Shown piece by piece: positions 57,257-64,000 of a DNA stretch of 64,000 bases (positions are counted from its first letter, which is position 1; every line of letters begins with the position of its first letter). This DNA comes from Pseudomonadota bacterium. GTDB lineage: Bacteria > Pseudomonadota > Gammaproteobacteria > Acidiferrobacterales > Acidiferrobacteraceae. The translations under genes and the position numbers were made by a program. The notes beneath the pieces were generated by a model. The model ran no database searches. It saw nothing but the letters and a program-made list of their open reading frames with translations, and was not told where the DNA came from. The DNA lies in assembly GCA_021819245.1 (NCBI GenBank), contig JAKARI010000006.1:1-64000 (forward strand), in the 5' to 3' direction.

Positions 57257-57625
57257 GTGATAATCGACGAGCGAGCGCACAAACGGGTGCGTAGGATTTC
57301 GCTCGATGTGGCCGAGCCTGCGGAGATTCAGGAGAGAGTGCGGGTCTATCTCGCAGTCCTCGGAGTCGGTCAGGCCGCGGCCGAGGAGTGGGCCCGGCAG
57401 GCGTGCGAAGGGGTTACGAGCGCCGGTGAGGCGTTTATGCGGCTGCGCGAGAGATTGGTTGCAGACCTTGCGGCCCGCGCCCCCCATGTCACGGATGACC
57501 CGGAGTGTGCCGCGCTCGCGCGCCTTTCGGTCTGGCTGCACGCGGACCCCGCGAAGCTTGCCGCGCTGCCCCTTGCGCCACCGCTCACGCGCCAGCCGAT
57601 GGCGTCGGAGCGGGTACGTTCATGA
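57257..57625 (+). CDS. Separate N-terminal region of glucosyltransferase OpgH
   Basis: 122 residues from GTG 57257 with GAAGGGGAT upstream. No membrane helix; soluble and helical. Its end (LAALPLAPPLTRQPM) resembles the segment ending in RSSMFPDPWR that precedes the first membrane helix of E. coli OpgH, and the next gene starts where the membrane part would begin, with an ATGA overlap. I infer that it is the cytoplasmic regulatory N-terminus of OpgH encoded separately. The similarity is short, so this needs a profile search. Confidence 0.65.
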   Translation: MIIDERAHKRVRRISLDVAEPAEIQERVRVYLAVLGVGQAAAEEWARQACEGVTSAGEAFMRLRERLVADLAARAPHVTDDPECAALARLSVWLHADPAKLAALPLAPPLTRQPMASERVRS

Positions 57626-59739
57626 GTGGCGCCACACGACGGGGACCGGCCTCGCGTCATGGTGGGATGTGGCGAGGCCTTTTGTTGGGGCTTCTGGTCC
57701 TGATACCGGGCGTTGTGGCCGGCGAGTTTCTGCTCGAGGTGCTCCCGCACCCCGGTTATACCGGCCTAAACGACGCGCTTGCGATAGTATTCGGATTCCT
57801 GTTCGGATGGATATCGATCGGCCTTTGGATATCGCTTGCCGGGGCGGTGTTGCTGCTGTTTCGAACGCGATCGCGCCTTATGGCGCCGGCCTCCACGACC
57901 GGTGACGCGCGCGTCGCGCTGGTCGTCCCGGTGTTTCGCGAGGACCCGCATGCGGTGTGCGCGCGGGTAGAGAGCGTATATCGGTCCCTGGAGGCCGCAG
58001 GGCGGCTTACGCAATGCGATTTCTTCCTGCTAAGCGACAGCAACGATGCCGACGCCTGGGTGGAGGAGGAGGTCGCGTGGGCAGGATTGCGCGCCCGATT
58101 GGGAATCGAGGCGCGCGTCTACTACCGCCGCCGGCACATCAATATCAAGCGCAAGAGCGGCAATATCGCGGACTTCTGCCGGCGCTGGGGGTCCCAATAC
58201 CGTTATATGGTGGTACTCGACGCCGATAGCCTCATGACCGGCGAGGTCTTGGGGCGGCTCGTTGATCTCATGGAGCATAACCCCTCGGTGGGGCTGATTC
58301 AGACCTTGCCGGCGGCTATTCACCAGGACACCCTGTTTGGGCGTATCCAGCAGTTTGCGAGCCGGTTGTACGGCCCGGTGTTCGCCGCCGGCCTGCATTT
58401 CTGGCATATGGGCGAGGGCCATTATTGGGGCCATAACGCTATCGTCCGCGTGGCGCCTTTCATGCGCCATTGCGCGTTGCCGCGGCTGCCCGGTTCCGGT
58501 GCATTCGGCGGCGAGATCATGAGCCACGATTTTGTGGAGGCGGCGTTGCTGCGCCGCGCCGGATGGGAGGTGTGGCTGGAGCCCGGGCTCGAGGGCAGCT
58601 ATGAGGAGACCCCGCCGACCTTGCTCGATGAGTTGAAGCGCGACCGGCGCTGGGCGCAAGGCAATATTCAGCACACGCGGCTCATTTTTGCCCGGGGATT
58701 TGTGCCGCTGCATCGGGCGGTATTCGTAAACGGGATCATGTCCTACGGGTCATCGCTCTTGTGGCTTGCGTTTTTGCTGCTATCGAGCACCGAGGTGGTC
58801 TTGCATGTTTTGGTCCCGCCGCGCTATTTCCCGCATGCCCATGTCTTGTTTCCGGTGTGGCCCGTGTGGCATCCGCAATGGGCGGCGACCCTGTTTTGGT
58901 TTACGCTAGCGATCCTGTTCATTCCTAAACTCATGTCGATTGCGCTTGCCATCATAAACCGCCGCACGCGCGGTTTCGGGGGGGTGGCGCACCTGCTCGC
59001 CGGGGTGCTAGCCGAGAGTCTGGTATCGGCGCTGCTTGCGCCGGTGCGCATGCTCTTTCATACGATGTTCGTCATCTCTGTACTGATGGGGCGCAAGACC
59101 CCATGGGGCCCACAGGTGCGTGGCAATGCCAGCACGGGCTGGCGGGAGGCGGTGCGCTATCACGGCCCCGGTACGGCGCTGGCGATCGCCTGGGGAGGGC
59201 TGATCTATGGTCTTAGCCCCGCGTACTTCTGGTGGCTTCTGCCGGTCATGGGCGCCTGGGTGGCGGCGATACCGCTGTCGGTATGGCTAAGCCGCGTGGG
59301 GCCAGGCCAAGCGGCGCGGCGTCTCGGGCTTTTTGTGACACCCGAGGAGGCCCATCCGCCGGCGCTCATGCGTCTTTATCAGGAGGCCCTCGCAGCGCCT
59401 GGCTTTACGCGCTGCACCGCAGCCCGGGGGTTCCTTGCGGCTATCGTTGACCCGGGGGTAAACGCGCTGCACTGCGCGCTCTTGCGCCCCTCCGACAGCC
59501 GTCATGAGGGGACGGTATTGAGCCGCCAGCAGTTGATCCTGGCGGCCATAAAGGATGGGCCGGCGGCGCTTGACGCCACCGAGCGGTTGCGGCTTTTGAG
59601 TGATCGTGACAGCACCGCGGCGCTGCACTGGCAGGTGTGGGCGTTGCGCGCGCCGCGTGCGCGGTATTGGCTTGCGGACAATATCACGATGACGACCGTC
59701 GAGCAGCCGACGCCGCCGATCGCTCAGGTTCATCATTAA
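57622..59739 (+). CDS. opgH: Osmoregulated periplasmic glucan glucosyltransferase OpgH (catalytic and membrane part)
   Basis: 705 residues against about 850 in E. coli; it lacks the long cytoplasmic N-terminus. Family 2 processive glucosyltransferase that makes and exports beta-1,2-glucan backbones. Two N-terminal helices, then VPVFREDPHAV, YYRRRHINIKRKSGNIADFCRRWGS-type region (seen as KRKSGNIADFCRRWGSQY), the Asp motif VLDADSLM, SHDFVEAALLRRAGW, and the R-x-x-R-W motif in DRRWAQGN. Several helices follow. ATG 57622 overlaps the small gene before it (ATGA). opgG comes next, the reverse of the E. coli opgG-opgH order. Confidence 0.93.
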   Translation: MSGATRRGPASRHGGMWRGLLLGLLVLIPGVVAGEFLLEVLPHPGYTGLNDALAIVFGFLFGWISIGLWISLAGAVLLLFRTRSRLMAPASTTGDARVALVVPVFREDPHAVCARVESVYRSLEAAGRLTQCDFFLLSDSNDADAWVEEEVAWAGLRARLGIEARVYYRRRHINIKRKSGNIADFCRRWGSQYRYMVVLDADSLMTGEVLGRLVDLMEHNPSVGLIQTLPAAIHQDTLFGRIQQFASRLYGPVFAAGLHFWHMGEGHYWGHNAIVRVAPFMRHCALPRLPGSGAFGGEIMSHDFVEAALLRRAGWEVWLEPGLEGSYEETPPTLLDELKRDRRWAQGNIQHTRLIFARGFVPLHRAVFVNGIMSYGSSLLWLAFLLLSSTEVVLHVLVPPRYFPHAHVLFPVWPVWHPQWAATLFWFTLAILFIPKLMSIALAIINRRTRGFGGVAHLLAGVLAESLVSALLAPVRMLFHTMFVISVLMGRKTPWGPQVRGNASTGWREAVRYHGPGTALAIAWGGLIYGLSPAYFWWLLPVMGAWVAAIPLSVWLSRVGPGQAARRLGLFVTPEEAHPPALMRLYQEALAAPGFTRCTAARGFLAAIVDPGVNALHCALLRPSDSRHEGTVLSRQQLILAAIKDGPAALDATERLRLLSDRDSTAALHWQVWALRAPRARYWLADNITMTTVEQPTPPIAQVHH

Positions 59740-59776
59740 GTGGATGGCGCATGATGCAATATATCAAGGGGGGGTT

Positions 59777-61516
59777 GTGAGTAAGCACGGTATCTGGCCG
59801 CTGGTTATCTTGAGTACCGCCGTGACCTTGGGCGGCTGCGCCACCACGGGCGCCGTGCGCCAGGTCAGGATTGAGGCCCAGGCCGCCGATGCCAGGGGCC
59901 GGCAGGCGCTGGCGGCGGTAAAGGCCCTGCGCCAAAAGCGCCAGTCGTCCGATCAGGCGCTCGCGCAGACCCTCGCCCGCATCACGCAGGAGCAAGGGCG
60001 GCTTCTTGCGGATATCAGGCGGCTGCGGGCGCGGGAGCGGCGGCCGGCGCCGCCAAAGGGCGTCATGCGGCCCGCGATGATATCCAAGGCCGCTGCCAAT
60101 GCCTTTTTTGGGCAGGTCGTGGCGCGTGCCCGGGCGCTAGCCGCCGCCCCCTATAAGGCGCCGGGCGAGGTGCCCAAGGTCCTGCAGCAGCTCGATTTCT
60201 CGCAATACAGCAAGATCTCCTACGTCGGCCGCGTCCCCGGGTGGCCGGCCGGCCGGCCATTTCATATCCAGCTGTATCCCGCCGGCTATCTCTTTACATG
60301 GCCGGAAAAGATCCGGGTCATCGCCGGTGCGCACAGGTTCGTTCCGCATTTACCCGTTACCGCAGCCGGTGATCCTGCGCTCGCGGCGCGCCTGCCCAAG
60401 GATATCCCCCCGGCCGGCTTTAGCGCCTATACGGGTTTTGGCAGGGGTCCTGCGGTCGACGAGTTTTTGTCATTTCTCGGGGCGAGCTATTTCCGCGCGG
60501 TCGGGGCCGGGCAGTCCTGGGGCCTGTCGGCGCGTGGAGTGGCGGTCGATACGGCGCTTGCCCACCGCGCCGAAGAGTTCCCGTATTTCCGGGAATTCTG
60601 GTTATTCGTGGCGCATAAGGGTGCGCATGATCTCGCGTTTTGCGCATTGCTCGACAGCCCGAGCCTGACGGGCGCATACCGCTTTGTGGTTCATCCTGGC
60701 GCCGACACCGTGGTTGATGTGAAGGAGGTATTGTTCGAGCGCACGCATGTCAGGCGCCTGGGTATAGCCCCGCTTACCAGCATGTTTCTGCAGGGCCGAT
60801 TCAGCCAACATCGCTTTGACCCCTTGATTCGGTCGGCACACGATTCCGATGGCATGGCCGTGGCCTTGCCCGGGAACGGGCGGCTGTGGTGGCCGCTGCG
60901 TGATCCCAAACGCATTGCCCTCTATCGTTTCCCAGAGGTCAACCCAGCTGGGTTCGGGCTTATGCAGAGGGCGCGCCGCGCCGGCGATTATCGCGCCTAC
61001 GGCATGCATTATGAGCGGCGCCCGAATGCCTGGGTCACGCCGGAGGGCAACTGGGGCCCCGGGCATCTGGTCTTGGTCGAATTGCCGACCGATAGCCAGA
61101 CCAATGACAATATCTCGGTGTTCTGGGTGCCGAAGGGCCAGCCGCCCGCGCTTTCCCCCATGACCTTCCATTACCGGATCGACTGGTCCGGCGCTAATCC
61201 GCGCGGTATCCATATCGGTTACGTCAGCGCCTGGCGCCACGCCCGCCGCGTACCGCACGGCGAGACCTATGTCATCGATTTCGCGGGGGCGGTGCTTGCG
61301 CGTTTCGATCCGGCGGCGCTTACCCCCGTCGTGCATGTCTTTGGCCCGGCCCGCGCGGTCACTCCCTGGCTTACCCGCAATGCCGCCGGCGACATCCGCA
61401 TGCAGTTTGGCGTCGTGCGTACCGGTTCAGGGCCGGTCACCATTCATGCGGCACTCCTGCATGGCGCCAAACGCGTGACCGAGACCTGGGCCAATGCCCT
61501 GCCGATGGCGCGATGA
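59777..61516 (+). CDS. opgG: Glucan biosynthesis protein OpgG, predicted lipoprotein with coiled coil
   Basis: 579 residues from GTG 59777, with a G-rich ribosome site. The lipobox LGGC (about 19-22) after a short hydrophobic stretch predicts lipid attachment; +2 is Ala, so outer-membrane sorting is expected. Residues 30-85 form a Gln/Ala/Arg-rich coiled coil not seen in E. coli OpgG. The MdoG domain (about 110-575) is clear: DFSQYSKISYVGR, FEVNPAGFG-type (FPEVNPAGFGLMQR), RRPNAWVTPEGNWG, and VLVELPTDSQTNDNI. OpgG-type proteins make beta-1,6 branches on glucans in the periplasm. Confidence 0.92.
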   Translation: MSKHGIWPLVILSTAVTLGGCATTGAVRQVRIEAQAADARGRQALAAVKALRQKRQSSDQALAQTLARITQEQGRLLADIRRLRARERRPAPPKGVMRPAMISKAAANAFFGQVVARARALAAAPYKAPGEVPKVLQQLDFSQYSKISYVGRVPGWPAGRPFHIQLYPAGYLFTWPEKIRVIAGAHRFVPHLPVTAAGDPALAARLPKDIPPAGFSAYTGFGRGPAVDEFLSFLGASYFRAVGAGQSWGLSARGVAVDTALAHRAEEFPYFREFWLFVAHKGAHDLAFCALLDSPSLTGAYRFVVHPGADTVVDVKEVLFERTHVRRLGIAPLTSMFLQGRFSQHRFDPLIRSAHDSDGMAVALPGNGRLWWPLRDPKRIALYRFPEVNPAGFGLMQRARRAGDYRAYGMHYERRPNAWVTPEGNWGPGHLVLVELPTDSQTNDNISVFWVPKGQPPALSPMTFHYRIDWSGANPRGIHIGYVSAWRHARRVPHGETYVIDFAGAVLARFDPAALTPVVHVFGPARAVTPWLTRNAAGDIRMQFGVVRTGSGPVTIHAALLHGAKRVTETWANALPMAR

Positions 61517-61603
61517 GGGGTCGGCGCCGCACCAAGGGCGGCGGGTGACGCGCGAGCGCGGCTCACCAGGGGCGTGCCGCCCGCGCGGCCGGGATGGGTA
61601 GGG

Positions 61604-61632
61604 ATTGCCGGGATCGCGCAGCCCCGGGCAAT
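61604..61632. terminator. Hairpin downstream of opgG
   Basis: ATTGCC (61604-61609) pairs with GGCAAT (61627-61632), with an inner G/C stretch giving a bulged stem. The sequence after it is not T-rich. Possible weak terminator; the surrounding gap 61517-61801 shows no gene. Confidence 0.35.
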
Positions 61633-61801
61633 GGTCTAAACTTTACGCGAGATCGCGACGGTCTGGCGGCGTGCGAGCCCCCTGAAGGTGCCGCTGTGAT
61701 CCGACAGGGGGATGAAGGCCGCGGCATCCTGAAGGGCCTTCTGCGGCCGCGGCGCTTCCCAGGACATAGTGCGGTGACCAGAGGGGGCGTATGAGGGGCG
61801 T

Positions 61802-62374
61802 ATGGTAAAGGACCGAGTCGGGCCGGCGCGGGGTGGAATCGCGCGTCGCATCGTGGCGGCGGCCGTGATGGGGCTGCTCGTGGCGGGCATGGCGCGGCCA
61901 CCGCTGCCGCGGCCCTCCCTGTTTGGCGTGCCGCTGCAGACCGCGACCCGCGGCGCGCTCACCCGGGCCCTTTCGCGTGCGCACCTGACCCTGGTCCCCG
62001 GCGGCCGGCACCAGTGGTATGACCTCTATAACGTCAACGGGGCCCTGAAACACGCGAGCCGGCTGGCCGTGAGCTATACGCACGGCGGGCGTTTCGCCAA
62101 GGCCGTTTATATTTTTCCTAGTTTTATCAGCACCAAGCGCTTCGGCTACGTGCTCAAGATTGTGCGCGCCAAGTACGGGCCGCCGTCGCATATGACCGGA
62201 GAGGCGGATATCGGCCGGGTGCGGGCACGCTGGAAGCTGGCGGACGGTTTCGAGATCATCGTTAAGCGCGGCTGGCCGAATCCGACAACCTACATGGTCA
62301 TAGAAAATCACCTGACCTTGCAGCGCATGAAGGCCGAACAGAGGAAGGCCATGGCCAATAGCGGCGCATTTTAG
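61802..62374 (+). CDS. Uncharacterised exported protein
   Basis: 190 residues from ATG 61802. An N-terminal basic region followed by a hydrophobic stretch (about 17-31) suggests a signal peptide or anchor. The rest is basic with KYGPPSHMTGEADIGRVRARWKL and no motif I recognise. Next to the glucan locus but separated by about 285 bases, so likely a separate unit. Confidence 0.7.
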   Translation: MVKDRVGPARGGIARRIVAAAVMGLLVAGMARPPLPRPSLFGVPLQTATRGALTRALSRAHLTLVPGGRHQWYDLYNVNGALKHASRLAVSYTHGGRFAKAVYIFPSFISTKRFGYVLKIVRAKYGPPSHMTGEADIGRVRARWKLADGFEIIVKRGWPNPTTYMVIENHLTLQRMKAEQRKAMANSGAF

Positions 62375-62593
62375 GAGGGCCGTGCTCGAGCCCATTGCGT
62401 AATGCGGTCTTTGGCCGCATAATGCGCGCTCAGGATGGCTAATGTCTGTAGTGTTGTCGATATCAAGATCGTAACCCGCAGTGTCCGACCTCCGTCAGTC
62501 GTTACCCTAATCCCGTCATAACCATCGCCGCCTTGAGGGTGCCGATGGCGTGCGGCCGCGCGCCGCTTCCCTAGGTGTTTTTCAGGAGTCTCC

Positions 62594-63931
62594 ATGTCTT
62601 TTGCGTCATTGAATTTGATCCCCCCGTTGCTGAGCGCCCTTAAGGCCGCTGGCTATGAACAGCCGACCCCGATTCAGATAGCCGCGATCCCGGCGGTGCT
62701 CGCCGGCCGCGACGTCATGGCCTGCGCTCAGACCGGGACCGGCAAGACCGCAGCGTTTCTGCTCCCGACCTTGCAGCGCCTGGAGGCGCGCCGCGCGCCC
62801 GCTGGCCGTGGCCCGCGGGCGCTGGTGCTCACCCCCACGCGCGAGCTCGCGACCCAGGTCAGGGACGCGGCGTCCGTTTACGCCAAGGAGTTGCATCATG
62901 TGCGCCTGGGGACGATCGTGGGCGGGGTCCCTTATCCGCCGCAGCAAAAGCTCCTCATGCGGCCGCTCGACGTGTTGGTGGCGACCCCGGGGCGGTTTCT
63001 GGACCATATGGAGCGCGGGCGCATCGATTTCACGCGCCTTGAGGTCGTGATTCTGGATGAGGCCGACCGCATGCTCGATATGGGCTTTCTCGCGGATGTC
63101 GAGCGCATCATGGCGGCGACCCCGGCAACGCGCCAGACGGTGATGTTCTCGGCGACCTTCGAGGGCCGTATCGCCACCCTGGCCGGCCGCTTGCTGAAAG
63201 ATCCCGAGCGCATTCGCATCGCGCCCACCGAGGCGCAGAACGCAAAGATCGTCCAGCATGTCCACTATGTGAGCGATATTGCGCAAAAGAAGGCCATGCT
63301 GATGGCCTTGCTCAAGGAAGGCGCCATGGGCCAGGCGATCGTATTTACGGGGACCAAGCATGGTGCCGATCGCTTGGCCACGGCCATCGGCCAGAATGGA
63401 CACACCGCAGCCGCCTTGCACGGCGATATGCGCCAAGGGGCACGCAATCGTACGCTCGCGCAGTTCCGTGCCGGTGCGGTGCAGGTATTGGTCGCGACCG
63501 ATGTCGCCGCGCGCGGCATCGATGTCGCTGCGATCTCGCACGTCTTTAATTACGATCTGCCGCGTTCCGCGGAAGACTATGTGCATCGCATAGGCCGTAC
63601 CGGACGGGCTGGGCAAAGTGGTCTCGCCGTGTCGTTTGCGACGCGTGCCGAGCATGGCGCCTTAAAGCGCATCGAGAGATTTACCGGCCAGCCGATCGCG
63701 GCGCGCGGCCTGACCGGTTTCCCGGTCACGGAGCCGCCGGCGCACGAGGCGAAGGGCCCGGCACCGGCCGGCCGGAGGATGGCGCGATCCAGGGACCGCA
63801 ATCGCACCGGTCGGCCCGGCGGCCCGGCCCGCGACGGACGCGGTCTTGCGCATCGGTCCCCGCACCGGGATGGGGAAGGGCGTGGCCCGGCGGCGCGGGC
63901 GCGCCTCGAGTCGGCCGGTGGCGAGTCCTAG
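62594..63931 (+). CDS. rhlE: DEAD-box RNA helicase, RhlE type
   Basis: 445 residues. Q-motif PTPIQIAAIP, Walker A AQTGTGKT, PTRELATQ, the DEAD box, SAT, then helicase C with RGIDV and HRIGRTGRAG. The last 80 residues are basic and Arg/Gly-rich, usual for RNA binding in RhlE. An AGGAG ribosome site lies upstream in a 219-base leader (62375-62593) that contains an ATGCGG/CCGCAT hairpin at 62402-62420. Confidence 0.95.
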   Translation: MSFASLNLIPPLLSALKAAGYEQPTPIQIAAIPAVLAGRDVMACAQTGTGKTAAFLLPTLQRLEARRAPAGRGPRALVLTPTRELATQVRDAASVYAKELHHVRLGTIVGGVPYPPQQKLLMRPLDVLVATPGRFLDHMERGRIDFTRLEVVILDEADRMLDMGFLADVERIMAATPATRQTVMFSATFEGRIATLAGRLLKDPERIRIAPTEAQNAKIVQHVHYVSDIAQKKAMLMALLKEGAMGQAIVFTGTKHGADRLATAIGQNGHTAAALHGDMRQGARNRTLAQFRAGAVQVLVATDVAARGIDVAAISHVFNYDLPRSAEDYVHRIGRTGRAGQSGLAVSFATRAEHGALKRIERFTGQPIAARGLTGFPVTEPPAHEAKGPAPAGRRMARSRDRNRTGRPGGPARDGRGLAHRSPHRDGEGRGPAARARLESAGGES

Positions 63932-64000
63932 GTTTTCGGGGGCGTCGTTCTCTGGCGGGCTTAGGCCTCTTGGAGGGTCCGTTCAGCAGGTTTTTGCCAA
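63932..64000. other. Window end, nothing identified
   Basis: Non-coding as far as can be seen; no terminator with a T-tract within the window. Confidence 0.4.

Overview
This window is high-GC, densely packed, mostly + strand chromosomal DNA from a Gram-negative bacterium. Gene order points to a gammaproteobacterium: ffs-dnaX-ybaB-recR; orn-nnr-tsaE-amiC; glnD/map divergent from rpsB-tsf-pyrH-frr-uppS-cdsA-dxr-rseP-bamA-lpxD-fabZ-lpxA-lpxB-rnhB-dnaE-accA-tilS-pyrG-kdsA-eno-ftsB; sdhCDAB-sdhE-serS. Frequent ATGA/GTGA/TTGA overlaps and GTG/TTG starts fit a compact, GC-rich genome. An Acidiferrobacter- or Ectothiorhodospira-like lineage is only a guess.

Layout. 1-1.6 kb: tail of an ABC-2 exporter operon. 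1.8-4.6 kb: 4.5S RNA and the DNA replication/repair cluster. 4.6-10.4 kb: pterin dehydratase, oligoribonuclease, metabolite repair (nnr), t6A synthesis (tsaE), cell-wall amidase, amino-acid permease. 10.5-13.9 kb (minus): GlnD and methionine aminopeptidase. 14.2-37.9 kb: a long housekeeping run joining translation, envelope biogenesis (undecaprenyl-PP, CDP-DAG, lipid A, BamA, RseP), DNA polymerase III alpha, fatty acid, CTP and KDO synthesis, and enolase. 37.9-43.7 kb: YgfZ, then a complete succinate dehydrogenase operon with its FAD-assembly factor and SerRS.

44.2-47.9 kb is the one clearly accessory and scrambled region. It has a tRNA-Ser(UGA) gene, a direct repeat carrying the tRNA 3' end on both sides of a ParE/RHH toxin-antitoxin pair, a frameshifted MNT/HEPN pair, and duplicated fragments of the HEPN gene and of a RIO-type kinase gene. 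48.2-51.5 kb holds a 387-residue protein I cannot place, a hairpin-rich intergenic stretch, and an Nramp-like carrier with atypical metal-site motifs coupled to a 63-residue membrane protein. 51.6-57 kb: DedA, a TonB-dependent receptor, PurU, an HNH protein and a cold-shock protein. 57.2-61.5 kb: an osmoregulated periplasmic glucan locus in which OpgH appears split into two overlapping genes and OpgG appears to be a lipoprotein with a coiled-coil extension. The window ends with an unknown secreted protein and an RhlE-type RNA helicase.

The points I consider most worth a second look are the tRNA-Ser repeat locus, the split OpgH/lipoprotein OpgG, the unplaced 387-residue protein with the structured stretch after it, and the Nramp-like pair. 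No CRISPR array, intact transposase or prophage was seen.
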